DNA of 64,000 nucleotides, from assembly GCA_024734555.1 (NCBI GenBank), contig JANPWX010000108.1, forward strand, positions 1,608,566 to 1,672,565, given 5' to 3'. This DNA comes from Trochalopteron elliotii. Taxonomy: Eukaryota > Chordata > Aves > Passeriformes > Leiothrichidae. Below are positions 28,391 to 39,400 of the stretch, in pieces (the first letter of the stretch is position 1; every line of letters begins with the position of its first letter). The notes beneath the pieces were generated by a model. The model saw only the letters and a program-made list of their open reading frames with translations, made no database searches and was not told the origin of the DNA. A program made the translations under genes and the position numbers.

Positions 28391-28468
28391 GGTATATATA
28401 TATACACATAAATATATATATGTACACACACACATATATATATACATAACTATGTACGTATATATAAA
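28391..28468. repeat. Alternating TA/CA tract
   Basis: Alternating purine-pyrimidine DNA with TATATA, ACACAC and TACGTA segments. It is close to self-complementary in parts, so it can extrude hairpins or adopt left-handed DNA. Confidence 0.85.
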
Positions 28469-30635
28469 GGTATCAAGACTTCAAAATAAAGGTTGTATTT
28501 TCTTCCTTTAAAATAAATCCTAAAAGTTGGGCTATCTGTTCTAATGTCAAAGTACTTAATTTTAATAATACACTTAATTTGTAATGTGGTTTCACTCATT
28601 CAAACTTCAGATTTTTTTCATCCTTAATTACACCTCTATAGTAATAAGTATAATACTGGCAACTAAAACTGGATTTAGAGAGCTGAACACCAAAATATTT
28701 TCAAGTACTCAATTGCTTGGAAAAACCATCAACACCAGGCTTTCAAAACATATACAGTTAGTGCAGTTTGATAAGGAATTTATTCCCAACAATATTTTTG
28801 GTAGCCTAAGTGTAGACCACATCCTAATTTTGAGACTGCTTGCTGAGATGACTCAAGATACCAGAAAAAAATATTTATTTTATCTCTGTTTTTTTAAATT
28901 TAATTTAAGTTTTATTCAAAAGTTATTCCTTAAAACAGATTTTATAGACATACTTTCCTCCTAATGCAAGGGGTTTTTTTTCTGAAGAAATAGTGAAAGA
29001 GTATTTCCACTAATTAAATCACCCAGAGAAGCACAGAGAGTCCAACAGAGGTCAAGCAGGCAGTATCAGAAGCACTGTGTAGTATTTGCATTAGAAAGGT
29101 AAGTATGGAACTTCTCTATTAAAAGGTTGATTTAAAATTCCTTAGTATGTTTTCAGTGACTTTGGCTCCAGGTGCCCAAGAAGGCTGCAGGACAATTCCT
29201 CAGACACTGTGGCACTGAAAAATCTGTGGTATCCATGCTCGTTGAATTGCCTGGATCCTGCAATGAAAAGCCAGATCCCTCAGTCCTGCTCTTCAGCCAG
29301 TCACCTCCCCTATGACTTGAGGGACATACCCAGACCTACTCAGGCAGAAGAATCACATCTCAGCAGGGAGGGAGAAGCTAAAAATACAAATGAAAGAACA
29401 AAGTCAGCCTTGAGCTCCATCTGTTTCCTCAGTGTTTGTACTGGGTACCTTGTCAGCTGCCTTGCCTTTCCCTTTGAGGATAAAAAGTGAACGTAGAAAG
29501 GAATGACTACCAGTGTCATGAGCCTGGAAATCTGCTCAGGTCTGCTCACTGAACAAGCTATAAATATAGCCACAGCTGTTTCTCTGGGACCTTTCTTTTA
29601 CACTTAAAGCACGGAATTTGTTATTCATCATGCCTATGCTGTTCTAGGCTGCTCATTTTTCTCCTTCTCCTCCTTCCTGCTCCTTCTCCTTCTCTTTGTT
29701 GCTGCTGCTGTTGTTGCCATTTGTTTTACAAGTGAAGCCTGGCCTGAATTTAAAAATATCATATAGTTACTTTATCTCTTTCAACCTAAGATTTGTGCAA
29801 AATCTATCAGAATTGTTGCTTTTGAAAATAAACAGATTTACAACAAGTTCTACTGGAAATGTCTGAAAGCTAGTGAAACTGTAACTTCTCACTTGCCACA
29901 GCTCTTAGAACAGGTACATGAAACAAATAAAACTCAGCAAATATGACTTTTTGCCTTAAAAGTTTTCCAGAACTCAGAAATACAGTTTAATTTAATTTGC
30001 TCTTACAATAAAGGCTAAATGTGTTTTTTCTTTTGACAAAAAAATGGTTCTGTAGCATAAAACTCGTGTATCTTTTTAATTTCAATTATTCTAATGGATT
30101 TCATAGTACTATTACCTTTTTTTTTTAATTTTGATATTTCCTATTATGTGTTAAAAAGACTCTAATTACATGTGCAAAGAATTCATTGTAGTCAAACTTT
30201 AAGAAGAGCTGAATAGGACACAATTTTAAAAATGTGGTAAACATAATAGTTTGGCTTGAAGTATAACTATATATAATTTTATTTATTTATTTACTGACTC
30301 TTGGCAATGTTCTCCTTTGACATCTGGTTTCTATTGCCAGCCCCTCATTACAGCTCTCTCTGTGGCTTTATTATTTCACTATTTCTTTATTTTTTAATTC
30401 CCACCTTTTTCTGACTCATTCAACAAAAAAAAAGAATGCTCTGTACTGAATGTTCATCAAGAACTTGAACTGTGATCTTTGACCTGGGGAATTCATAGAA
30501 CTTCTGCTGTTTTGTCCACATCCTTCAATGGTTCTCGCCTGGGAGATAGCAGGCTTATAGCATGACCACATACTCAGTGCAGATCTACCACAGGATGTTT
30601 ACTGGGGCAACAATATTGAAAAATAATCCTTCTCC

Positions 30636-30733
30636 AGAAAAAAAACAACATTCCCCTGCCCCCAAAAACCCCAACAAAACAAAACAAATAAAAACCCCCA
30701 AACCCCAAAACAACAAACCAACACCAAACAACA
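30636..30733. repeat. A/C-rich low-complexity tract
   Basis: The plus strand consists almost wholly of A and C (ACCCC, AAAACAAAAC motifs). It produces a Lys-, Pro- and Asn-rich frame at 30562-30759 that is not a gene. It is the same type as the tracts at 8311 and 58611. Confidence 0.8.
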
Positions 30734-31322
30734 TCTCACTCTGGCCATTTCTTCCCTAATCTAGTTGCTTAAGTCAGGGATTTCTAAAAAATCTTTTAGT
30801 TTTATAGCTATCTTTTCTTCCTAGAGATACCTCAGCAGGAGTACAAGCACAAGAAAAGCTCGGGTAAGAACAGAAGGAAACTTTGGTTGTGCTTCACAGA
30901 GGAAACAAGAGAAAACACCTTCTGCCAAAAACGCATCCTGGCTCTGTGTATTGGGTTTCCACAGCAAGGTTTAGGTACTAGGGCCACTGCAAATGTGTTT
31001 TTTGTTAGAAGGCACTAAAGAACTACCCATTGTCAGACAGAACCAGTTTCCACGAGCTGCACGATGGACCCATCTCTGGCCAAAGCTGGGCCAGTCAGCC
31101 CCATTGGTAGCAACTCTGAAATATCCTATTTCAGAAAGGGTGAAAACTGCCACAGAGCAACCAGCCAGGAGAGAGAAATGAGAAAATAGAAAACAAGCAG
31201 CCCTGAGGACACCAAGGCCAGAGAAGCCAAGGGAGGTGCTGGAGCTGAGATTCCCCTGCAGCCCCTGGTGCAGACCATGATGAGGCACCTGTGCCCCTGC
31301 AGCCTACGGAGCAGAGATCTGT

Positions 31323-31327
31323 AGCAG
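31323..31327. repeat. Left target-site duplication AGCAG
   Basis: The five bases AGCAG directly before the nested element recur at 31808-31812. Removing the insert and one copy restores the host LTR's reading (gatctgtagcagctcagg). Confidence 0.6.
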
Positions 31328-31807
31328 TGTGCATTTTGGGTTTTCCAATAATTCTGTATGTTTTTCGCTATTTGTTTTATAATGGTTTGTTTCTACACCA
31401 CCATCTCCAAACCCCCTGTGGTCTTTCCCTGGTGATGGATTTTGTCAATCACCTTGTAAAAACTTGGAAGATTCTGGTGAAGATGCCCAGTGATTTGGCG
31501 AGGTCCTCAGGTTCCCACCTTCTTTCATTGTTCTGTTAAGAGTCCCTGTTCTGGGTCACAGCCCCCTCCACTCCTGGATTGGTTCTGGGTTCCCCCTGCT
31601 CAGTGTATGCCCCCAGGGTACTTAAGGTGAGGACAGAGGGCCAGAGCTCACTCAGCATGTGGGCAGCCCTCTAGGTAGAACAAAGCCTAGTGAAACCCAC
31701 GTGAAGAGTCCTCCTTTGTCTTCCACGCCATTTACCACGCTCCAGCCTGAGGTTCAGACCCGCTAAACCTTCCTTGTATGCTGACTAGAGAGCAAGCTAG
31801 CCTGTAA
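31328..31807 (+). mobile_element. Nested solo LTR, 480 bp, inside the ERVL-like LTR
   Basis: This segment is absent from the sister LTR copy at 13363-14445. It starts tgtgcattttggg and ends agcctgtaa, flanked by AGCAG on both sides. It has a TATA-like tacttaagg at about 31619-31627 followed by a GC-richer part, consistent with U3 then R/U5 in the plus direction. The right end lacks a clean CA, so the exact junction may shift by a base; a 6-bp duplication with one mismatch (TAGCAG and AAGCAG) is an alternative. No internal retroviral sequence is present. The retroviral class is not determined. Confidence 0.65.
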
Positions 31808-31812
31808 AGCAG
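31808..31812. repeat. Right target-site duplication AGCAG
   Basis: Second copy of the AGCAG duplication created by the nested insertion; see the copy at 31323. Confidence 0.6.
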
Positions 31813-32318
31813 CTCAGGACACCAGCACAGAGATCCACCTGCAGCCCATGGAGGACCCCATGCCAGAGCAGGAAGACGCCTGAAGGAGGCTGTGACCCAT
31901 GAGAAGCCCATGCTGGAGGAGGCTCCTGGCAGGACCTGTGGGCCTGTGAGAGAGAAGTCCACTCAGGAGCAGGTTTGGTGCCAGGACTTGTGACCCCATG
32001 GGGATCCCAAAATGGAGCAGCTGGTTCCTGAGGGACTGAAGCCTGTGGGAAGGATCCATGTTGGAGAAAGTCATGAAGGCTGTATCCGATGGGAGGCTTC
32101 CCATGCTGCAACAGAAAAAGAGTGGGAGGAGGACGAAGCAGCAGACAAAAAGCATTAAGAACTGACTGTAACCCTCATTCTCTGTTTCCCTGCGCCACTT
32201 GGAGAGAGGAGGCAGAACAGTTGTGAGTGCAGTTGAGCCCAGGATGATGGGCGTGTGGGGGGAAGGTGTTTTTAGATACTTTCTTATTTTTCACTATCAC
32301 CATATGCTATTGATTGTC

Positions 32319-32324
32319 AATAAA
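32319..32324 (+). promoter_or_regulatory. LTR polyadenylation signal AATAAA
   Basis: AATAAA lies in the 3' part of the ERVL-like LTR, about 180 bases before its end, the place expected for the R region. It is probably a relic. Confidence 0.5.
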
Positions 32325-32507
32325 TTCAAATAATTTCTCCAAGCTGAGTCTGTTTTTCCTGTGATGGTGGTTAGTAAGTGATCTTTTCCTGACTTTACCT
32401 CAACCCATGAGATTTTCATCATATTTTCTCCTCTGCCTTATTGAAGTGGGTGAGAGATCGAGCTGCTTGGTGGGTGCCTGGTGACCAGCCAAGGTCAACA
32501 CACCACA

Positions 32508-33814
32508 CCATTACCCAGATGGAAAAAGGGAATATACTTAAGGCATAGGCAAATTATATTGAAATTATGCTTCCTGTAGACTTGAAATAGAAATAATTTC
32601 CCCTCTATTTTTCTCTCTTATAGCTATGTAGTTTGTTAGCATTTTTTAATGGAAAGCTGGTGGCTCTCGTTTTATAGAAGCAAAGCACCTTATTTGAGAG
32701 GAACAAGAAAAATAAAAATTACAAAGATTTATATTTTCAGAAAAATGAAACAAATCCAAAATTTATTAGGGATTTTTTTAAAGTAGAAACTTCAAAATGT
32801 AAGCATGCCACTAATGCAAAATGAACATTAAATGTGGCACAAAAAAATAACTTCTTTTTTCCTGCATCTCAATCTAAAGTGCTCAGTTATAATGGAATTT
32901 GGGTTTCTCCAAAAAAAAAGGTTTATAAAGTGAAATACTGATAATGACCTAAGTAGCAGGGAAGCTGTTACTTCCCTTTTAAAATAAATAGCAAAGTAAA
33001 AATGTCAGTGATTTTTTTCCTGCCAGAATAAAGTTACTTGCTTACTAAAATGAAATATTCATGTTCATGTTAGAATATATTATTTGTGGATTAATCCATC
33101 CCTATGGAGATTTTATTGATTTAACTATGGTGTAGATTATTTCTGTAGCTCCTTGTACTGGAATATTTCCTGCAAGTGAAAACAGGTGTACTTAAAATGG
33201 TAAGATATATATTTCACGCACTTACATGTGAAAGTATCTGTAAATTGTATAGATTTGTGATTAAAGCAGACACAAGAGTAGTAATTTTACAGATGAACAC
33301 TACAGAAAATCTCATTTTTAAATATTTACACATGCCACAAAAATCTTTCTGGAAAACTTGCTGGTTTGTTGAATTAAAAAAAAAAAAGAAAGTATTCCCA
33401 TAAAACACATTTTATTGCATAAAATAAGGAAGTGACTAGAGAGTTTGATCATTTTATAGGAAATAATGGATTAGGATCATTTGCAAAGGGACACAAGCAC
33501 TGAAGTATATAATGTTCAGGTGCCCAGTAAGAACTGTGAAAAACACAGATTTCAGGTAGTCTAGAAGTGTCATGTAAAGTAAGTTTAGTTGCTGAAGATA
33601 CTGGAAGAAGCTCAGCTGAACCATCTGAAAAGCAAAAAATACATATGGAAAAGAAAACACTTAAATCCGTGTTTCAGAGCAGATAGTAAGGTAGCTGGAC
33701 TATACTGCTAAAAATTTTTCTTTCTCGAAAGTTCAGACAAGAACAGTTGTGAGATTTGGAAGCAGTACACCTCTAACCCACATGATAAAAAAAACGAGAC
33801 ATAAATATGCAATC
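32508..33814. other. Unannotated AT-rich sequence, no gene seen
   Basis: No gene or known repeat recognised. Short frames of 64-75 codons overlap each other on both strands and show no protein character. Confidence 0.55.
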
Positions 33815-34613
<799 letters not shown>

Positions 34614-36245
34614 TTCATGACTGGTGAAAAAAGTTATGTACCTGGTCTGGTTACCTATTACAAGTAGGTAATTTCTTTTGCTGAGCACAATCTCATCCTA
34701 AATAAAGTAAGTTTCCTAAGGTACAAATCTGAAATCATATGATAGCTCAGCAAAATGCAGGAAAAATGGGTCCAGACCTAAGCTTTTTTATTTCTTTTTG
34801 ATGGATGTTACCTTTATAATCTATTTCTGAGTTTAGGCATGAGGCAAAGCTGCTAAACATCACTTATATGTTAAACCCATGGTGTTGAGAATCCATAACA
34901 TACTATTGTGGGATGCTAAAAATAAAATGAAGTTAGATTGAGGCCTTAGATGTGTCAGGATACACATGAGACTGTGAATTTCACTTACATTAAGTTGTCA
35001 ACAATGTATATTGTCAACAATGTAATTGTCAACAATGTATATTGTCAACAATGTATATTGTAAATGTATATATTTATATATACAATGTAAAAAAAAAATA
35101 TAAATATGTACATTTAAAATGGGAACAGTGCTCCCTGACAATTATACAATGTATTTACATGAGCAGGCAAGTAGATCAAAACACAGCAGTACCAATACTA
35201 ATGAACTTGTTGGTTCCAAATTACATCTACACAAAATGCTGCAGTCGTGCAGAATCTTGTCATTGTTGCCTTCTGCAGACCTTACATTCAGACATTCCTT
35301 CAGCTGCTCCTTCAGCTGACCCTTGCACTCTCTCCCACACTCAGAGGAATTTGTCACTGTCCTCATGACTGCTTGAAGGAAGTGCTACAAGGGATAGGAG
35401 TGGCTCCAACAGACAGGGATTTTCTGCCTGATCCAATGTCATTACCTGCAAAATAAAATGTGACTATTGGCAGGCACAGGACGTGCTTTCACGCTGTATG
35501 ATAAGATACATGACAAGCCATTTAAAGCTGGTCCAGTAATGGTCTGACTCATCAAAATTTTCAGCACCTTCTTTTGAATGGTACTTCTTTTTGATTTTTT
35601 TTTTAATATCTTGTCACTCGCTACTCAGGGCAATACTGTGGAGGATAACCAAGCCCTTGGAGGAATGATAGCTCCTCCTGGAAGAACAAGAAAAATTTCA
35701 GCATAGCATACACTCACTGACATGATTTATTGGAGCTTTCCTGTGTGATTTTGAATTCTCCTCTATTTTAAAGGGAAGGTATTACTTAATTCTGGAAGGC
35801 TTCCCTGGATAGAGGCAAAATAAGCTTTCTTTATGTGAGCAGTTTTGGAAAACTAAGGGAATTTTTAAAAAAATAAACCTGAAATTTTGATATATACCTA
35901 CATGCTCATAATTTACTAAAGATATTGGAAATTAATTACTTTAACAATCATAATAAGTTGCTATGATGTGCTTCTTTAGTTTTTTATAAGTCCCTAAAAT
36001 AATGTACCTTAATTGATTCATTAAATACACTGAATTTTTGAACAAACCTTAGAAAACTTGCAAATGTAAGGATCCAGATTCCTCAGGGTTCTGGGCCTAC
36101 TTGGCCATGCAGAGCATGCTCTTTATTTGAATAAATGTTGTGAGTGGTTTAGAAGAGGATATCAGCAGAAAAGCCTTCATGGACTGAGGCCACAAAACTG
36201 ATGGTTATCAAATCATGTCGTATAAACCTAGGAAAAACATTGTGA
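34614..36245. other. Unannotated sequence with a small minisatellite
   Basis: Apart from the minisatellite at 34995-35068, no feature is recognised. The stretch 35240-35460 is somewhat GC-richer, with overlapping frames of 66-108 codons on both strands and an AATAAA at about 35452. I cannot identify it and do not call a gene. Confidence 0.5.
34995..35068. repeat. Minisatellite, 14-base core in four copies
   Basis: TTGTCAACAATGTA occurs at 34995, 35011, 35026 and 35042 (periods 16, 15, 16), followed by a shortened fifth unit. Each unit holds a near-palindrome, ATTGT..ACAAT. Confidence 0.9.
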
Positions 36246-36441
36246 TTTTGGGTTTTTTTTGTTTGTTTGTTTGTTTTTTGTTTTTGTTTTGGGTTTTTTT
36301 GTTTGTTTTTGGTTTTTTTGTTTTGTTTTGGTTTGGTTTTGGTTTTTTGGGGTTTTTTTTGGGGGGGGGGGTTTGGTTTTTTTTTGTTTTTTTTTTTTTT
36401 TCTTGGTTGGTTGGCCGGGATGGAGGTTGTTTGTTTGGTTT
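36246..36441. repeat. T/G-rich low-complexity tract with an 11-base G run
   Basis: The plus strand is nearly all T and G, with GTTTG repeats, long T runs and 11 consecutive G at 36361-36371. It yields Phe-, Val- and Gly-rich frames of 82 and 118 codons that are not genes. Confidence 0.85.
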
Positions 36442-39400
36442 AAATTTTCCCTTTTTAACTTGAGCTATTTATTAATTTCCTTTTTTCTTTTTTATCCCCA
36501 CTTTTTGGAAATGTCCATCAAATGGCCAGATTATCTTCAAAACACTTTGTATGAAATTGTTCTAAGATTTCTAGCTAAACAATTCATAGGTATTACAGAC
36601 ATAAAAAACTTATAAAGTCTATTTATGCTTTGATGGGAGATTTCAAAGGTCTTCTAAATCTATTTCATTTATGAGATTTTTCTTTATTCCTTGAGAACCA
36701 TGAAAAAGATAGTAAAAATCTGAGAAGTCTGTTTTTCTATCACATTTATAATGGCACACTTAATGACAATATATCCAGTGAGATGTTAGAAAGTCAGAAG
36801 ACTTCAGAAGTTTTATTCAGGAACTTTAAAAAGATTTATGTTAATGCCTGAAGCTCGAATTCAGAATCCCCAGAGATAAACATATACTGTTCTGCACCAT
36901 AACCATGCTATGTCTTGAAACACTTCCAGTTTATTTATTCTTAGTTCTGTCACTCATTTGCTGTACTCTGAACTGTGTAGGAAGACTGATACCTTATTTC
37001 ATACCCCTATCTTTAATAAAGAAACAAGATACAGTACACTCTTGTATGAATTCTTTGTCTTATTTTTCATAGAAACTGATTAACTTATACTACAACAAGT
37101 AAGGCCTAGAAATAATTCTCTTTTTAATAGCTCCCAATTCAAACTTTAAGACTGAGAAAATACAGTTTTGCCTAAATGTTAAACACAAGGCTGTCTGGAG
37201 AGAGTCATGGTTGTTGCTATCTGTCTTGTTTCTAGGGTAAACTGAACAATACATCTTCCATGAAGATTTCCATGTGTAAAAGTAAAGTATACAGAGAAGT
37301 GAGAAAGATTGCTCCCACAAGAAAACACAGTGGGTATAACTGCAGCTCGATGTTAAAGAGACGGCTTCACAAAGGAAGACATTCATTCACAGAACTTATC
37401 CTACAAGAGCTGCAAAGACTCACATAGAAGCGTAGATAAAATGGTACCTGTCAAAGAATCTTTTAGGGTTTTTATTATGGTTTTTATGCATGCTTATATA
37501 TGTAAAAACCACAGTAGCTCAGGATATCAGTACAGACCTAACAGATCAAGGAATTTAGTAGTTAAATACAGAGAGGTTGTGACACTACAGTCACTTTCCA
37601 TCGACAGCAAAGAGATCAGCTAGAATATTTATCTGAAATACAGTCATCTATCTTTTATGTAATTATATGTGGCTCCCATTACTAAAAATTTCTACAAAAG
37701 ATGGGTTTCAATAACAACATGGAAAGTAATAAAAGATACACATCCTCTCTCTTTTCAGTCATTTCTTCTACCATCTGAGTTTTTAAATGGTGTGACTGTA
37801 ACAAATATACCATTTTTAATATAGAAACAATAACTCCCAGTTATTAAAGCTTGGAATAATTTCATCTAATACATGAGGGTGAAACAGCAAGAAACCACAC
37901 TACTACATCACACTACTAACCCTTGTGACTGATACTAAATGTCAGGAAATTATCAATATCAAAATATTTAATTGACAAGGAGGAACAAGGTGCCATGAAT
38001 CAACAGATTTTGAATCATAAAAATTACACAAGGCATTGTCTAGTCCATGTAATGCAGGCATCTAAATTTTTGGTGCATAATGTCATGAAGCCTGTGTATA
38101 GAACAAAAGTATTTGAGGATATCTAAAGGAATATCCCAGTTTGCCAAGTTGTATGAATCTGGAGGAACATAAAGACTCCTTATTCAACAAGGACATAGTA
38201 AAACTAGAAGTTATTTAAACACAAAAATAGTTGTATTTGGCTAACAGATAGTTTTTTATTTTGTGTATGAAAAGTTTTTACTAATTTGTTATCAAAATAA
38301 GACTTAAAATTATAAGACTTAAAAACAACTCACAAGAAATGTTCTTAATTTGCCGATTGTCAGAAAGAAAACAAACAAAAATACTTTTGCTACATTCCAT
38401 TATGTATGTCTCTGTTACTATTCTATCTGACCTTTCAATTAAGCCCAACTATGTTTTCTATTCAAGGAGCTTTGAACAAGGATTTGGAAAGTCTTAGCTG
38501 TTTTCCCAAATGACATAGCGGATTGCTTCAAAATCAATTACGTTACCATTAGAAATTGGATTTTTTTTGAGTCCTATATTAATGAGATAAGAAAAGTTAC
38601 TACTGAGGTAAGAGTTCTAAGGCCCATTTTCCTTCATTTTATTTACACTTCCTGTGAGCTTCCTATTTCATGTACAGGCCAGAATGCCTTGTGATATCTT
38701 AAAGTCAAGGAAAGGCAGCCCCTTTTCAACCTTATATTCTCCTAGAATACGGAAACCTGTTTTCACAGCATGGGTTAGAATTTAATTAGGAGCTATATCT
38801 CTCATTTCTCTTCAAATTTTGTGTTGCACATATCATCACTGCCTGTGATATTCTTGTTTGCATTGTTAAGACTGTATTTCCTAGGCCTGTGGATTTCTCT
38901 GAATGAGGCTTGATAGATGGGAAAATAAAAAAAGGAGTCATATCAAGATCTGAATTAATCCCTCAATATAATCTATTTAAAAAGTCCATGAGGTAGGAGA
39001 TTCCCTGATCTTACTTTCCTTTTTAATCATGTAAAGAGACACTTTGAGAGGACCTTTGAGCCTCTGGGACCTGATATGCCTTCTGTGTGACCTACAGTGC
39101 TGGAGTTCAGCTACGTCTCCCCTTTGTCTGCGTGTTTTGGTGCAGCCCAGCTGTGTGACCTTGGCCTAGCTTTAATGAGAAAAGAAATATGTTTAACTGT
39201 AATGGACCATGCAAACTAAAACCTTGCAAGAGAAAGGATGTAAAAAGACAGGCAGAAGTAAAACTGTTTAGACTCATGGTATTTCAGGACTTAAAAGAAA
39301 AATGCTGACATGAAGAAGAAGTGTAAAAGCCCAAGAAAAAAAAAAAAAAAACAACAGAGTAAGAAGGTAGCAAATGAGTAGAAAAAAGGTTGACACCAGA

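Larger units (their letters stand above)
25849..30635. other. Unannotated AT-rich sequence, no gene seen
   Basis: No supported gene. The longest frames are 109 codons (26387-26716) and 126 codons (28584-28964). Both are rich in Ile, Leu, Phe, Lys and Ser as expected for chance frames in AT-rich DNA. The stretch includes a CAAA run (27161-27207), a TA/CA alternating tract (28391-28468) and a pyrimidine-rich CTCCTT/GCT patch at about 29655-29716. Confidence 0.5.
30947..32507 (+). mobile_element. Solo LTR of an avian endogenous retrovirus (ERVL-like), copy 2, interrupted
   Basis: It starts TGTATTGGGTTT at 30947 and ends in ggtgggtgcctggtgacc, gtcaaca and CACCACA at 32507, giving TG...CA ends. 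It corresponds to the LTR at 13363-14445 in the opposite orientation. Without the insertion at 31328-31807 and its duplicated AGCAG, the element is about 1.08 kb, matching copy 1. The order is a promoter-proximal part with a weakened TATA-like site (about 31110-31135), GC-rich short degenerate repeats (cagcccatggagga, ctggaggagg), a poly(A) signal AATAAA at 32319-32324, and a U5-like end. Open frames on both strands (up to 113 codons) are artefacts of the GC-rich repeats. No target duplication is obvious. Confidence 0.78.

Noticed and set aside
28584..28964. 126-codon frame as a gene
   Set aside because: Composition is that of AT-rich chance frames (Ile, Phe, Leu, Lys, Ser), with no domain and no splice or promoter context.
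31732..32155. Frames of 76-113 codons on the minus strand
   Set aside because: They are inside the second LTR copy and its nested insertion and are the antisense of LTR DNA.
35240..35460. Possible processed pseudogene ending with AATAAA
   Set aside because: No recognisable protein, no poly(A) tail and no flanking duplication; the frames conflict on both strands.
36215..36615. 82- and 118-codon Phe-rich frames
   Set aside because: Translation of a T/G-rich low-complexity tract.
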